Below, one piece after another: positions 9,068 to 17,636 of a DNA stretch of 64,000 bases; the stretch's first letter is position 1, and each line of letters begins with the position of its first letter. The DNA is from Anabaena cylindrica PCC 7122. Its GTDB lineage: Bacteria > Cyanobacteriota > Cyanobacteriia > Cyanobacteriales > Nostocaceae. A program made the translations under genes and the position numbers. A model generated the notes under the pieces. The model was not told where the DNA came from. It was given only the letters and a program-made list of their open reading frames with translations, and did not search any database. Location of the stretch: assembly GCF_000317695.1 (NCBI RefSeq), contig NC_019771.1, forward strand, positions 3,951,001 to 4,015,000, in the 5' to 3' direction.

Positions 9068-9958
9068 ATGTTTCCAAGTTTTTTACCTGCCGCAGTTGGG
9101 CAACTAAGTGAACCTACTTCTATCGCTTTGGCTAAAAATATCCAAAGTCAAGCGATAATCGCTACCTCCGTAGATAATGAATCAATCGCTACTACTTATA
9201 TACAGCAAGGTAGTGGTGGTATACCAATCCTATTAATTCACGGTTTTGATAGTTCTATTCTAGAATTTCGGCGGCTGTTACCTTTGTTAGCTGAAGAGAA
9301 TGAAACTTGGGCGGTGGATTTATTGGGTTTTGGCTTTACAGATAGACTTGCGGGGATTGATTACAGCCCCATAGCCATTAAAACTCATCTTTATTCTTTC
9401 TGGAAAACCCTGATTAACCAACCTGTAATTCTGGTGGGTGCTTCGATGGGTGGTGCAGCGGCAATTGATTTTACCCTGACTTACCCTGAAGTGGTGCAGA
9501 AGTTGGTGTTGATAGATAGTGCAGGGTTGAAAGGCGGTTCAGCTTTAAGTAAATTGATGTTTGCGCCGTTGTATTCTTTAGCAGCTGAGTTTTTGCGAAA
9601 TCCCAAAGTGCGCGATCGCATTTGTCGTACTGCTTACAATAATCCTAGTCTAATTTCTGCGGATGCTTTATGTTGTGGAGATTTGCATCTAAAAATGCCT
9701 AATTGGAATCAGGCGTTGATTGCTTTTACTAAAAGTGGCGGTTATACTGCTTTTAAACTTCAGCAACTTGCACAAATTGGGCAACCAACGCTAATTTTAT
9801 GGGGCGATAACGATAAAATTTTGGGAACTGGGGATGCGAAAAAGTTTCAAAAAGCAATTCCCGAAAGTCAACTCATTTGGATTCAAGATTGTGGACATAT
9901 CCCCCACTTAGAAAAACCACAAATTACCGCCCAACACATTTTAGAATTTCGCGGTTAA
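9068..9958 (+). CDS. Alpha/beta hydrolase
   Basis: About 296 residues from the ATG at 9068; the frame is open to a TTG at 9023, which I judge less likely. Catalytic features are LLIHGFDSS (oxyanion region, near residue 70), the nucleophile elbow VGASMGGAA near residue 131, an acid in LWGDNDKI near 246 and the His in CGHIPHLEKP near 277. Cofactor-free hydrolases of this shape act on esters, lactones or similar bonds; the substrate is unknown. It diverges from ccmK3 and converges with the mcdB-like gene, leaving only 3 bases between stop codons. Confidence 0.85.
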   Translation: MFPSFLPAAVGQLSEPTSIALAKNIQSQAIIATSVDNESIATTYIQQGSGGIPILLIHGFDSSILEFRRLLPLLAEENETWAVDLLGFGFTDRLAGIDYSPIAIKTHLYSFWKTLINQPVILVGASMGGAAAIDFTLTYPEVVQKLVLIDSAGLKGGSALSKLMFAPLYSLAAEFLRNPKVRDRICRTAYNNPSLISADALCCGDLHLKMPNWNQALIAFTKSGGYTAFKLQQLAQIGQPTLILWGDNDKILGTGDAKKFQKAIPESQLIWIQDCGHIPHLEKPQITAQHILEFRG

Positions 9959-9961
9959 ATT

Positions 9962-10519
9962 CTAATCGTATAACCATGTATTATCTGCAAAATTATCATT
10001 TGACTGATTGGGCATCTCTTGGAGTCTTTCCGCTGACCTGTGTGATTTTTTGGGATTAATGGATAAAGATCTGGAAGTTTCTTTGACAGGTTCTATGAAA
10101 GTTTCCTTAACAGGTTCTTTGACTTTTTTTAATTCATTAATTTCTGCTATCAATTTAGAATTGGATTCTGCTAGTTGCAGGGCTGTTTTCTTAGTTTCAT
10201 GAAGTTCTGTATTCAAACGTTCTGCCAAAGCCTTCTGTACAGATAAATCTGTTTTGAAATCGCTAATTTGCTCCTTGAGAGAAACTTCTTTTTTCTGTAC
10301 TTTTTCTAAAGTCGCAGTCAATTCTTTAATTGTAATTTCTAAATCTGCCTTAGTCGGAGTTGTGCGCCTATTAGAAGTTGATGCTGGTTCTTCCTCCAAT
10401 GGAGAAGAATTATCTTCTTCAACTTTTTGTGCAGTTACTTCAATTGCTGTGTCACCAACCTGGGGTGTAAATTTTTGAGCTTCTTCTTGTAGTAAGTCAG
10501 AAAGATTTTTCTTAGCCAT
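9962..10519 (-). CDS. mcdB: Small coiled-coil protein, probable McdB (type 2) carboxysome-positioning partner
   Basis: 185 residues. The N-terminus is charged (MAKKNLSDLLQEEAQKF), residues about 65-135 form a long coiled coil (heptads within ELTATLEKVQKKEVSLKEQI and onward), and the tail is polar and disordered, ending NTWLYD with Trp at position 182. Known McdB proteins are small, disordered/coiled-coil partners of a ParA-type ATPase with an invariant C-terminal Trp. The ATG overlaps the ATPase stop codon (TAATG), with GGAGG just upstream, so the two are translationally coupled. The ccmK3-K4 genes lie about 1 kb away. The McdB name is inferred from architecture and context. Confidence 0.6.
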   Translation of the reverse strand: MAKKNLSDLLQEEAQKFTPQVGDTAIEVTAQKVEEDNSSPLEEEPASTSNRRTTPTKADLEITIKELTATLEKVQKKEVSLKEQISDFKTDLSVQKALAERLNTELHETKKTALQLAESNSKLIAEINELKKVKEPVKETFIEPVKETSRSLSINPKKSHRSAERLQEMPNQSNDNFADNTWLYD

Positions 10520-11151
10520 TATTTCCTCCAATCATGCATTAATTCATCAGCCACACGACGGTAATCAGATTCTGCTTCCCGTGCGTTTTTTCCTCGCCAT
10601 TGAGTAATTGCTACACCCTCAAGGGCGGCTCTTTCATGCGCTTTATAGGTACGAATAAAAGTATTAAAAACTGGAATACCTAGTTGTAAAAGAGTTTTTT
10701 GTGCTTCTAGTGCTTCTCCTGAACTGCGGGTATCCACTTTAGTTAACAGTACCCGATGGGGAGTACCCATAGGGATAACGGTTTGTCTAACTGTCTCAAT
10801 CAAGACAGCTAAATCCATTGCTGCTGGGGGTGTGGGCAAAACCAGATAATCTGCAATCCCTACTACCGCCGCTAAAGCTTCAGAACGCAATGCCGGAGGC
10901 GTATCTACTATTACTAAATCGTAACTTGTTATTTTCGGTAATTCACCTAAAAGTTGCGGATTTGTATCTTGAGCTAAATCAAATCCCATGCCTTGCTGAT
11001 TTCGTCGAAACCACCAACTAGCAGAACCTTGAACATCTGCATCTATCAGCAGGACTTTTTTGTTTTGAGCAAAGTTAGCAGCTAAGTTGACTGCGGTAGT
11101 CGTTTTACCGACTCCGCCCTTACCATTAAGGATAGCAATGATTTTTGGCAC
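10519..11151 (-). CDS. mcdA: ParA-type ATPase, probable McdA (type 2)
   Basis: 210 residues. The deviant Walker A box GKGGVGKTTT (residues 10-19) retains the signature lysine. Walker A' is LLIDADVQGSASWWF and Walker B DLVIVDTPP. The protein is short, lacking the N-terminal DNA-binding domain of plasmid ParA, as in McdA, MipZ and orphan ParA proteins. McdA coats the nucleoid in an ATP-dependent way and is cleared by McdB on carboxysomes, which spaces them. Type 2 systems have exactly this lysine-containing box. The coupled coiled-coil partner and nearby ccmK3-K4 support this role. A plasmid-like or other cargo ParA remains possible. Confidence 0.65.
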   Translation of the reverse strand: MPKIIAILNGKGGVGKTTTAVNLAANFAQNKKVLLIDADVQGSASWWFRRNQQGMGFDLAQDTNPQLLGELPKITSYDLVIVDTPPALRSEALAAVVGIADYLVLPTPPAAMDLAVLIETVRQTVIPMGTPHRVLLTKVDTRSSGEALEAQKTLLQLGIPVFNTFIRTYKAHERAALEGVAITQWRGKNAREAESDYRRVADELMHDWRK

Positions 11152-11238
11152 TTTTTACTTCTGACCCAGCCTGATCCTAATTCGGGTTTTTAGATTTTGG
11201 ATTAAAATTACTAACTATTTCAAGTTGTTATTACATAA

Positions 11239-11478
11239 ATGTACCGCTTTTTGGGGACTTGCAATTTAAAAAAATTGCCCCACCAACGTCAAGGGCAACT
11301 TTTAGCCCCTCCTTTTCATGGGGAAAGAATGCGGACTTATGGTCAATATATCCAGGAAATTACCCAGCAAGTAAGTGATAATTGGCAGATAGGTAAGCCC
11401 TTCAATATCCGAGAATCCATGCAAGAAATCACCTTGCGAGTCATATTACGGGTAATATTTGGTTTGTTATATTTATAG
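11239..11478 (+). pseudogene. Cytochrome P450 remnant
   Basis: The frame carries QLLAPPFHGERMRTYGQ followed by an ESMQEITLRVILRVIFG segment. These match the early-middle region of cyanobacterial CYP110-type P450s (the stretch around helices B' to D). It then stops abruptly. The oxygen-binding I helix, ExxR motif and heme Cys loop are all missing, and no continuation is seen before the next gene. It is a decayed fragment of about 80 codons, not a functional gene. Confidence 0.75.
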
Positions 11479-11495
11479 TTCATTAGGCATTGTAC

Positions 11496-12110
11496 TTAAG
11501 AATTATCAGTTAATACCTCATTTAGCATTTCTCGCTGATTAGCTAGACGTTCGTAATGTTCTTTATCACGATATTTAATTGTTCTCATTGGTTGATTACC
11601 AACAATAGCCAAAGGTTCAACATTACTTGTTACCACTGTCCCAGCAGCGATAATTGCACCGTCACCAATAGAAACTCCTGGAACAATTAAGACATTTCCA
11701 GCAATCCAAACATTACTACCAATAATTACAGGCTTATGAATATAAACATTATGTTGATATGGTAAATCATTACTTTGATAGTCATGATTGGCCGAAAGGA
11801 TAATCACATTAAACCCGATTGTAGTATTATCGCCAATTGTGATTCCTCCGCGACCATCTAATAAAACATCTGGACCGATATAGACTTTATTACCAAGAGA
11901 TACATTCTGGGGATGAGAAATTTCCAAATCGCGTTTAAAGCGAACACCTTCACCACAAAATTTTAATTGAGGCTTGATTTGTTGATGTTTATATCGTCTG
12001 ATTTTGGTTTGGACGTATTCTTCCCAAACTACCAAGCGAGGAACTAAATAGTTTACAAATAGACGTTCTAACTTATTAACAATTTTACTTCTAATTTTTT
12101 CCATCCCCAT
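11496..12110 (-). CDS. Acyltransferase with left-handed beta-helix (hexapeptide repeat)
   Basis: 204 residues. After an N-terminal helical stretch, hexapeptide repeats build a left-handed beta helix (from NVSLGNKVYIGPDVLLDG to SIGDGAIIAAGTVVTSNV). The catalytic-type His lies in ILSANHDYQS near residue 110. This is the maltose/galactoside O-acetyltransferase (LacA/WbbJ) shape, trimeric, usually acetylating sugars or envelope polysaccharides with acetyl-CoA. Its tail ends with the common IVGNQPMRTIKYR segment. The gene is 44 bases downstream of the CcmS candidate on the same strand, so they may share a transcript. The acceptor is unknown. Confidence 0.85.
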   Translation of the reverse strand: MGMEKIRSKIVNKLERLFVNYLVPRLVVWEEYVQTKIRRYKHQQIKPQLKFCGEGVRFKRDLEISHPQNVSLGNKVYIGPDVLLDGRGGITIGDNTTIGFNVIILSANHDYQSNDLPYQHNVYIHKPVIIGSNVWIAGNVLIVPGVSIGDGAIIAAGTVVTSNVEPLAIVGNQPMRTIKYRDKEHYERLANQREMLNEVLTDNS

Positions 12111-12154
12111 AAATCCTCAGCGTCCCTCTGCGCTTACCTTAGCATTCCTCTGTG

Positions 12155-12586
12155 TTAAAAGGCACTTATCTGTTCACTCATTCTCTCTTCTAACAATTCC
12201 AACAAACTATCTACATCCTTACTAACTTGCTCAAAACAAACTTCCGGTTTGGGTTCGGGTGCAAATTGAATTAACTTAATTTCCCCTTTCCCAATACCAA
12301 TCATTACAACTTCTGTTTCTGGTTGATTATTTTCAATAATTCCTAGAAGTTCTTGCAACCGATTTTCAACTCTATCATTTAGTTTTTCTATCTCGGCTTG
12401 GGGACAATAAACGAAATGTGGCTTTGGCTGTAAATCAATACCAATAGTACCTTGACTGTTACCATGTTCCAATCGCAGTCCCCAAAATAATGCTGCTAAT
12501 TCTTGCTGATTTGCTTTGACAAATCTATCCAATTGTCGCCGCCATTTACTATCTTCTGTTTCCGGTTGAGTACTACCAAACATCAT
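12155..12586 (-). CDS. Conserved cyanobacterial protein, candidate beta-carboxysome assembly chaperone CcmS
   Basis: 143 residues, soluble, alternating helices and strands (helix RRQLDRFVKANQQELAALFW; strands around GTIGIDLQPKPHFVYC and EVVMIGIGKGEIKLIQF; C-terminal acidic helix). I remember close relatives as a family found only in cyanobacteria and believe it is the one named CcmS, a small alpha/beta chaperone that binds the C-terminal extension of CcmK1. The location a few kb from ccmK3-K4 and the mcdAB-like pair fits. The assignment cannot be confirmed without a search, so I leave the symbol empty. Confidence 0.5.
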   Translation of the reverse strand: MMFGSTQPETEDSKWRRQLDRFVKANQQELAALFWGLRLEHGNSQGTIGIDLQPKPHFVYCPQAEIEKLNDRVENRLQELLGIIENNQPETEVVMIGIGKGEIKLIQFAPEPKPEVCFEQVSKDVDSLLELLEERMSEQISAF

Positions 12587-12660
12587 AAATAATTCTTAAT
12601 TCTTAATTCGTAAGTTTAAATTTTCCCCTCTTTGCTTGTGGAGAGGAGTTGGGTTTCTTC

Positions 12661-13451
12661 TATCTCAACCCTGATTGTACACGCTAGAGGCCTGTATAAA
12701 TGCCATCTTTCTCTAATACAGTTGTTCATGGGTTTCTCACTGCTTCTGTCTCATTATCCACTGCTGAGGTCAATGCGGCTAAGATCAAAATGGGTGGATA
12801 TTTTAGCACTGCGAGTGCGATCGCTACGCAAACACCGCAGGCATCGCGCCAGCGCCGACTTGTCAATTCGCAATCCGTTGTCTCTTTATTTGCCCCCTCT
12901 CCCCCACAATTGTCTCATAACATTGGGGCAAAAGCATAATAAAATCATCTGCTTTAGCCACTTTCACAGCCATGATCATATCTTTATTTTTGGCATCAAC
13001 AGTCCCATCAGCAATATTTTCAGCTACAGTACCACGAAATAAAAACACATCCTGACTTTACCAAACCAATACAACGGCGTAAATCTCGTAAATTCAAACT
13101 TTCTTTGTAAATTCACACCATCTACAGTTATATTTCAGTCCTGTACTTCGTATAATCGCTACAAAAGTTTTGTCATAGAAAGAGTAATTGCCTTAGGATT
13201 GCTTTGGCGATAAGCATAACTTTCAGACTCTAGCATTTGGCTTCGTAATCTTCAGCCGTGAAACTTTTAATAGTAGTAATAGCGCTGAGATTATTCGATA
13301 ACCTGCCATTAAGCAAACCAACTTTTTTCCGTACTTCAGCGTAGCGGGATGCTAGTAATTTCTGAAAAGCTACCAAACCAGCTAAAATAAAAGGCATAGG
13401 CAACATTGCCATCCATGCCACGCTAGGAGTTAAGATATTATTACCACACAA
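12661..13451 (-). pseudogene. Decayed ABC exporter (fused permease-ATPase)
   Basis: Several out-of-frame pieces line up with one ABC exporter. Around 13451-13230 there is transmembrane-domain sequence (LTPSVAWMAMLPMPFILAG, then NNLSAITTIKSFTAEDYEAK). Near 13048-12863 comes a nucleotide-binding-domain piece (VFLFRGTVAENIADG through QCYETIVGERGQ and QRQRIA-like sequence). Around 12810-12760 follows a corrupted Walker B/D-loop (PPILILAALTSAVDNETEA, where DEATSAVDNETEA is expected). A tail resembling EKDGIYTGL-stop-RVQSG ends near 12661. The segment containing the Walker A box is deleted and frameshifts and stops separate the pieces. Not functional. Confidence 0.8.
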
Positions 13452-13564
13452 TCAATTTGATCAGTCTTGAGTACTAATTTAAGTAAAATAACTTTGAGGG
13501 TATTTGAGTTAAATGTGTTACTTGGCTCAAAAATCAGCATTTAAAACTAACAGGAGATAAAAGT

Positions 13565-14413
13565 TTGAATACTAAACAACTAGGGAATTGGCAAACTACC
13601 ACATTCGGAATTGTATTGGCAATATTAGTACTTTTTGGACTCAATTCTTTTGTGATTATTAATCCTGGACAAGCAGGAGTAATCAGTATTTTAGGTAAAG
13701 CGAGAGATGGTGCTTTGCTGGAGGGTATTCACTTAAGACCACCATTTATCTCAGTGATAGATGTGTATGATTTAACGGTACAAAAATTTGAAGTTCCCGC
13801 AGAGAGTTCTACTAAGGATCTGCAAAATTTATCTGCCAGATTTGCTATTAACTTTCGTCTTGATCCTATCCAAGTAGTTGGAGTCAGAAGGAAACAAGGT
13901 ACTTTAGCAAATATCGTCTCAAAAATAATTGCTCCCCAAACACAGGAAGCATTTAAAATTGCAGCAGCGAGAAGAACAGTAGAAGAAGCAATCACCAAAA
14001 GAAGCGAATTAAAAGAAGATTTTGATAATGCTTTAGGCGATCGCTTAGATAAATATGGGATAATCGTATTAGATACCAGTGTTGTTGACTTGGCCTTCTC
14101 ACCAGAATTTGCCAGAGCAGTTGAAGAAAAACAAATAGCGGAACAGCGAGCGCAAAGAGCCGTCTACATAGCACGAGAAGCTGAACAAGAAGCCCAAGCA
14201 GACATTAATCGCGCTAAAGGTAGAGCCGAAGCTCAACGACTCTTGGCAGAAACCCTCAAAGCTCAGGGAGGACAATTGGTTCTGCAAAAAGAAGCCATTG
14301 AAGCTTGGAGAAATGGCGGTTCACAAATGCCAAATGTACTTGTGATGGGAGAAGGTTCCCAAGGTAGTATCCCATTTATTTTCAACTTAGGTAAGATGTC
14401 AAATCAATCTTGA
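13565..14413 (+). CDS. Prohibitin family protein (SPFH/band 7)
   Basis: 282 residues. One N-terminal membrane anchor (about residues 14-32, TTFGIVLAILVLFGLNSFVI) precedes an SPFH/band-7 domain starting NPGQAGVISILGKARDG. A long Ala/Glu-rich coiled coil follows (about 180-250, EEKQIAEQRAQRAVYIAREA). Prohibitins form large ring assemblies on membranes and act as scaffolds or chaperones. The start codon is a TTG with AGGAG 8-9 bases upstream, and no alternative ATG lies close by. It stands alone downstream of the decayed ABC exporter and upstream of the DUF1824 gene. Confidence 0.88.
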   Translation: MNTKQLGNWQTTTFGIVLAILVLFGLNSFVIINPGQAGVISILGKARDGALLEGIHLRPPFISVIDVYDLTVQKFEVPAESSTKDLQNLSARFAINFRLDPIQVVGVRRKQGTLANIVSKIIAPQTQEAFKIAAARRTVEEAITKRSELKEDFDNALGDRLDKYGIIVLDTSVVDLAFSPEFARAVEEKQIAEQRAQRAVYIAREAEQEAQADINRAKGRAEAQRLLAETLKAQGGQLVLQKEAIEAWRNGGSQMPNVLVMGEGSQGSIPFIFNLGKMSNQS

Positions 14414-14493
14414 TTTTAATCAAAAATACTAGTAAGGTGGGCTAGTCCCATCTTCCATCCAACAGCAACACCAGAAGCATAATAAACGAATAT

Positions 14494-14910
14494 ATGCCTA
14501 CTCCCCAAGATCCCAACCTGACAATCTCAGAAGCCAAAAAAATACTCAACAAATTCAACTGTCTAGATATTGCCCCGGTTCTTAAACCATCAGAAAAAGT
14601 TTTAACCCGTCAGGCATTAATTTTCATGGCCAGCCTTTCAGATTACCAAATTTTAGGAATTTGTGCTGATACAGCCGAAGAAGGTATTCTGGCAATGAAA
14701 ACCTATTCTCATGCTTTTCATTATGAAGCACCAAGTAATTTGCAAACACCTGATGGGCCAGTTTATATCAAATTAAATGGTAAAAATGGACTGTGTTATC
14801 TTGATTCTTATTATGGACATCATCGGGGAGTATTAGTTTCTTGTCAATCTTATCAAGAAACAGGAATCAACGAGATGTATGGACACTTACCCCTAGATTT
14901 ATTTGTATAG
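14494..14910 (+). CDS. DUF1824 family protein
   Basis: 138 residues, soluble. It looks like the cyanobacteria/plastid DUF1824 family, with SEAKKILNKF at the N-terminus, a central SLSDYQILGICADTAEEG segment and a C-terminal YYGHHRGVLVSCQSY motif before GINEMYGHLPLDLF. The function is unknown. It sits between the prohibitin gene and the ABC-F gene, all on the same strand, with a perfect palindrome in the gap to ABC-F. Confidence 0.75.
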   Translation: MPTPQDPNLTISEAKKILNKFNCLDIAPVLKPSEKVLTRQALIFMASLSDYQILGICADTAEEGILAMKTYSHAFHYEAPSNLQTPDGPVYIKLNGKNGLCYLDSYYGHHRGVLVSCQSYQETGINEMYGHLPLDLFV

Positions 14911-14947
14911 TATTTATAATAAATCAACTAGTAAATCAACTGCAAAC

Positions 14948-14970
14948 TTTGGTGGGCATTGCCCACCAAA
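14948..14970. repeat. Perfect palindrome, candidate terminator or repetitive hairpin
   Basis: TTTGGTGGGCA and its exact complement flank a single T (11-bp arms, 23 bases in all). It lies 38 bases after the DUF1824 stop and 27 bases before the ABC-F start. This GGTGGGCA...TGCCCACC hairpin is a recurrent intergenic type in cyanobacteria. There is no T tract. Confidence 0.6.
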
Positions 14971-14997
14971 TAACTAATAACTAATGATTAAAATTTT

Positions 14998-16929
14998 ATG
15001 AGTATTATCACTTTACAATCAGTTAAAAAAGATTTTGGTATCAAAGAAGTTTTAAAAGATGCGAGTTTCAGCCTTGATATCACAGATAAAGTTGGTCTAA
15101 TTGGTACTAATGGTTCTGGTAAATCAACATTACTGAAGATGATTGCAGGACTAGAATCAGTGGATAGCGGTCAAATTTTGGTGAACTCTGGTTCTAAAAT
15201 TATCTACTTACCCCAACAACCAAATGTAGATGAAAATCGCACTGTTTTAGAGCAAGTCTTTGCTGACAGTGGGGAACAAATGGCTTTAGTAAAGGAGTAC
15301 GAAGAACTTTCTGATAAATTAGCTCATCATTCAGAAGATAGCCAGCTAATGTCTCGCTTCTCTGTGGTAATGCAGAGAATGGACTCAACTGGTGCATGGG
15401 AACTAGAAACTAATGCCAAAATCATTCTCACTAAATTAGGAATTGCTGATTTTGATGTTAAAGTTGGCACTTTATCTGGAGGTTATCGCAAGCGGATTGC
15501 ACTAGCAACGGCGTTATTAGCAGAACCAGATGTATTGCTCATGGATGAGCCAACAAACCATCTTGATGCACTATCTGTAGAATGGTTACAAACTTATTTA
15601 AGTCGCTATCGTGGCGCACTTTTCCTAATTACCCACGACCGCTATTTTCTAGATAGAGTTACGAATAGAATCATCGAAATTGATAGAGGTGATATTTACA
15701 CTTATACAGGTAACTATTCCTATTATCTTGAAAAGAAAGCTCTAGCTGAGGAATCTGCCGTTAGTAGTCAAAGGAAACATCAAGGTGTATTACGGCGCGA
15801 GTTAGAATGGCTCAAACGAGGCCCCAAAGCGAGAAGTACAAAACAAAAAGCCAGAATTGATCGCGCTCATGCACTGCGTGATACTGAGTTTAAACAAGTT
15901 CAAGGCAAAGTTGATATTTCTACAGTGAGTCGTCGGATTGGCAAAAAAGTTATTGCACTCAATAACATTAGCAAAGCTTACGATGATCGGATTTTAATTA
16001 ATAATTTCACCTACGAATTTAGTCCTGAAGACCGCATTGGCATTATTGGTGCTAATGGTGCGGGTAAATCTACTTTAATGAATATCATTACCGGACAAAT
16101 TCAGCCAGACTCCGGGACTGTAGAAATTGGTAGTACAATTCACATTGGTTATTTTGACCAACATTCTGAAGAATTACTTACGGAATTAAATGAAAATCAA
16201 CGGGTAATTGATTACATCAAAGAAGAAGGAGAATTTATTCAAATAGCTGACGGTACTAAAATTACTGCTTCCCAAATGTTAGAGAGGTTTTTGTTTCCTG
16301 GAAGTCAGCAATATGCGCCAATTAATAAACTTTCTGGTGGTGAAAAACGGCGGTTATTTCTATTACGCTTGCTGATTAGTGCGCCTAATGTTTTGATTTT
16401 AGATGAACCAACTAATGATTTAGATGTGCAAACATTAGCGGTATTAGAAGAATATTTAGAAGATTTTTCTGGATGTGTAATTGTAGTTTCCCATGACCGC
16501 TACTTTTTAGACCGCACCATAGATACTGTATTTGCACTCGAACCCGGTGGTAATTTTAAGCAATATCCTGGTAACTACTCAGTTTATTTAGATTACAAAA
16601 AAGCTGAGGAAGCAGCACAACAAGAAATAGTTAATACTACAGAAAAACCAAAAAATAGCACTGAAGAAAAACCTACATTTTCAGAACCAGAGATAGAAAC
16701 TAAAAAGCGACGCAGATTATCTAACTGGGAAACAAAAGAATTTGCACAGTTAGAAGGTAAAATTGCCAAATTAGAAGATGAAAAAACAGCCGCAGAGAAA
16801 GCATTAGTAACTGTTTCTCCTGGCAATTATACCCAAGTCCAAAAGCTTTATGAACAGGTAGAAACACTCAAAAAAGCGATTGATGTAGCGACAGAACGCT
16901 GGTTAGAATTAGCGGAAATGGATTCTTAA
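14998..16929 (+). CDS. ABC-F family ATPase (Uup-like)
   Basis: 643 residues with two ABC ATPase domains and no membrane segments. Domain 1 has GTNGSGKST near residue 36, LSGGYRKR and LLMDEPTNHLD. Domain 2 has GANGAGKST near 352, LSGGEKRR and LILDEPTNDLD. An interdomain linker (about 240-310, basic and helical, with KRGPKARSTKQKARID) is the ABC-F ribosome-contacting linker. The C-terminal coiled coil (about 575-640) is of the Uup type. ABC-F proteins act on ribosomes or, for Uup, also influence DNA transposon excision. The exact subfamily member is uncertain. Confidence 0.88.
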   Translation: MSIITLQSVKKDFGIKEVLKDASFSLDITDKVGLIGTNGSGKSTLLKMIAGLESVDSGQILVNSGSKIIYLPQQPNVDENRTVLEQVFADSGEQMALVKEYEELSDKLAHHSEDSQLMSRFSVVMQRMDSTGAWELETNAKIILTKLGIADFDVKVGTLSGGYRKRIALATALLAEPDVLLMDEPTNHLDALSVEWLQTYLSRYRGALFLITHDRYFLDRVTNRIIEIDRGDIYTYTGNYSYYLEKKALAEESAVSSQRKHQGVLRRELEWLKRGPKARSTKQKARIDRAHALRDTEFKQVQGKVDISTVSRRIGKKVIALNNISKAYDDRILINNFTYEFSPEDRIGIIGANGAGKSTLMNIITGQIQPDSGTVEIGSTIHIGYFDQHSEELLTELNENQRVIDYIKEEGEFIQIADGTKITASQMLERFLFPGSQQYAPINKLSGGEKRRLFLLRLLISAPNVLILDEPTNDLDVQTLAVLEEYLEDFSGCVIVVSHDRYFLDRTIDTVFALEPGGNFKQYPGNYSVYLDYKKAEEAAQQEIVNTTEKPKNSTEEKPTFSEPEIETKKRRRLSNWETKEFAQLEGKIAKLEDEKTAAEKALVTVSPGNYTQVQKLYEQVETLKKAIDVATERWLELAEMDS

Positions 16930-16977
16930 TCAGAATGGTTATCCATACCGCTAAATCAGGATTCAACAATTTCTGAT

Positions 16978-17050
16978 TATAGCGATTATCGGCTGAGTGA
17001 GCGTATAAAAACCCCACCCACCCGGTGCTATGATATACTTTATGTGATTA
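16978..17050. repeat. Degraded copy of the TATAGCGGT MITE-like element
   Basis: The sequence begins TATAGCGATTATCGGCTGAG and continues with an AACCCCACCCACCC block and CTATGATATACTTTATG, paralleling the 6057-6161 element but with the right terminus eroded. It sits just downstream of the ABC-F gene and converges on the hypothetical gene ending at 17064. Confidence 0.55.
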
Positions 17051-17063
17051 GGAAACTCTATAT

Positions 17064-17438
17064 TTACGTATTGGGTAACTCTTCACCAGGCCAAGTTTTG
17101 TCTATACTAATTACCCAAGGGATACCGTTATTAACTGGTGAACTAATACTAATTTTGGCTTTGTTCGCAAACCGTTTTAACGTTTCGGCTAAGTAGGGAA
17201 CAGTTGTCATGATGTTCTGGTAACTTTCAATATTATGACAAACCATGATTAACATCAAAATACCGCTATTGACTTTGAAATACCAATGGCAACTAGATAA
17301 TAAGATGCGTACCATACTATTACAAGCTAGGAAAAATCGCTTTTTAGTGACTTCTTCCAGTTGACTGAGCAATAATTCACTTATTTGTGTAGTTTTATAA
17401 GTAGGCAAATCATCTGGAGATAGATATGGTTTAGTCAT
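17064..17438 (-). CDS. Hypothetical protein
   Basis: 124 residues that I do not recognise. A polar N-terminus (MTKPYLSPDDLPTYKTTQIS) is followed by a helical region with several Cys and hydrophobic residues (RFFLACNSMVRILLSSCHWYF; a second stretch SGILMLIMVCHNIES). A polar C-terminus contains GIPWVISIDKTWPGEEL. Hydrophobicity is moderate and no clear transmembrane segment stands out. The upstream region contains two separate perfect inverted repeats. Codon use looks like the neighbours. Confidence 0.55.
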   Translation of the reverse strand: MTKPYLSPDDLPTYKTTQISELLLSQLEEVTKKRFFLACNSMVRILLSSCHWYFKVNSGILMLIMVCHNIESYQNIMTTVPYLAETLKRFANKAKISISSPVNNGIPWVISIDKTWPGEELPNT

Positions 17439-17470
17439 GGGATTTCGTCCTTTTTCAAAAGAACAATAGA

Positions 17471-17582
17471 CTGACGTAATCTGAATAATTCCGCATGATC
17501 AATTAGTGAGTTACGTCAGATGTTAAGATTTTCCAAAGTGACAACCGTTCACTCCCATACGAATGTTTATATGGTTCGTATG
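17471..17582. promoter_or_regulatory. Two perfect inverted repeats upstream of the hypothetical gene
   Basis: CTGACGTAA (17471-17479) pairs with TTACGTCAG (17511-17519), and CATACGAA (17556-17563) pairs with TTCGTATG (17575-17582). Both lie in the 5' region of the gene starting at 17438. They could be operators or leader hairpins; nothing links them to a known regulator. Confidence 0.4.
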
Positions 17583-17636
17583 TCTTGCACATCAATTTTC
17601 CACTTATTTTCTTAGCAAGTTAGATACAAAACTACA

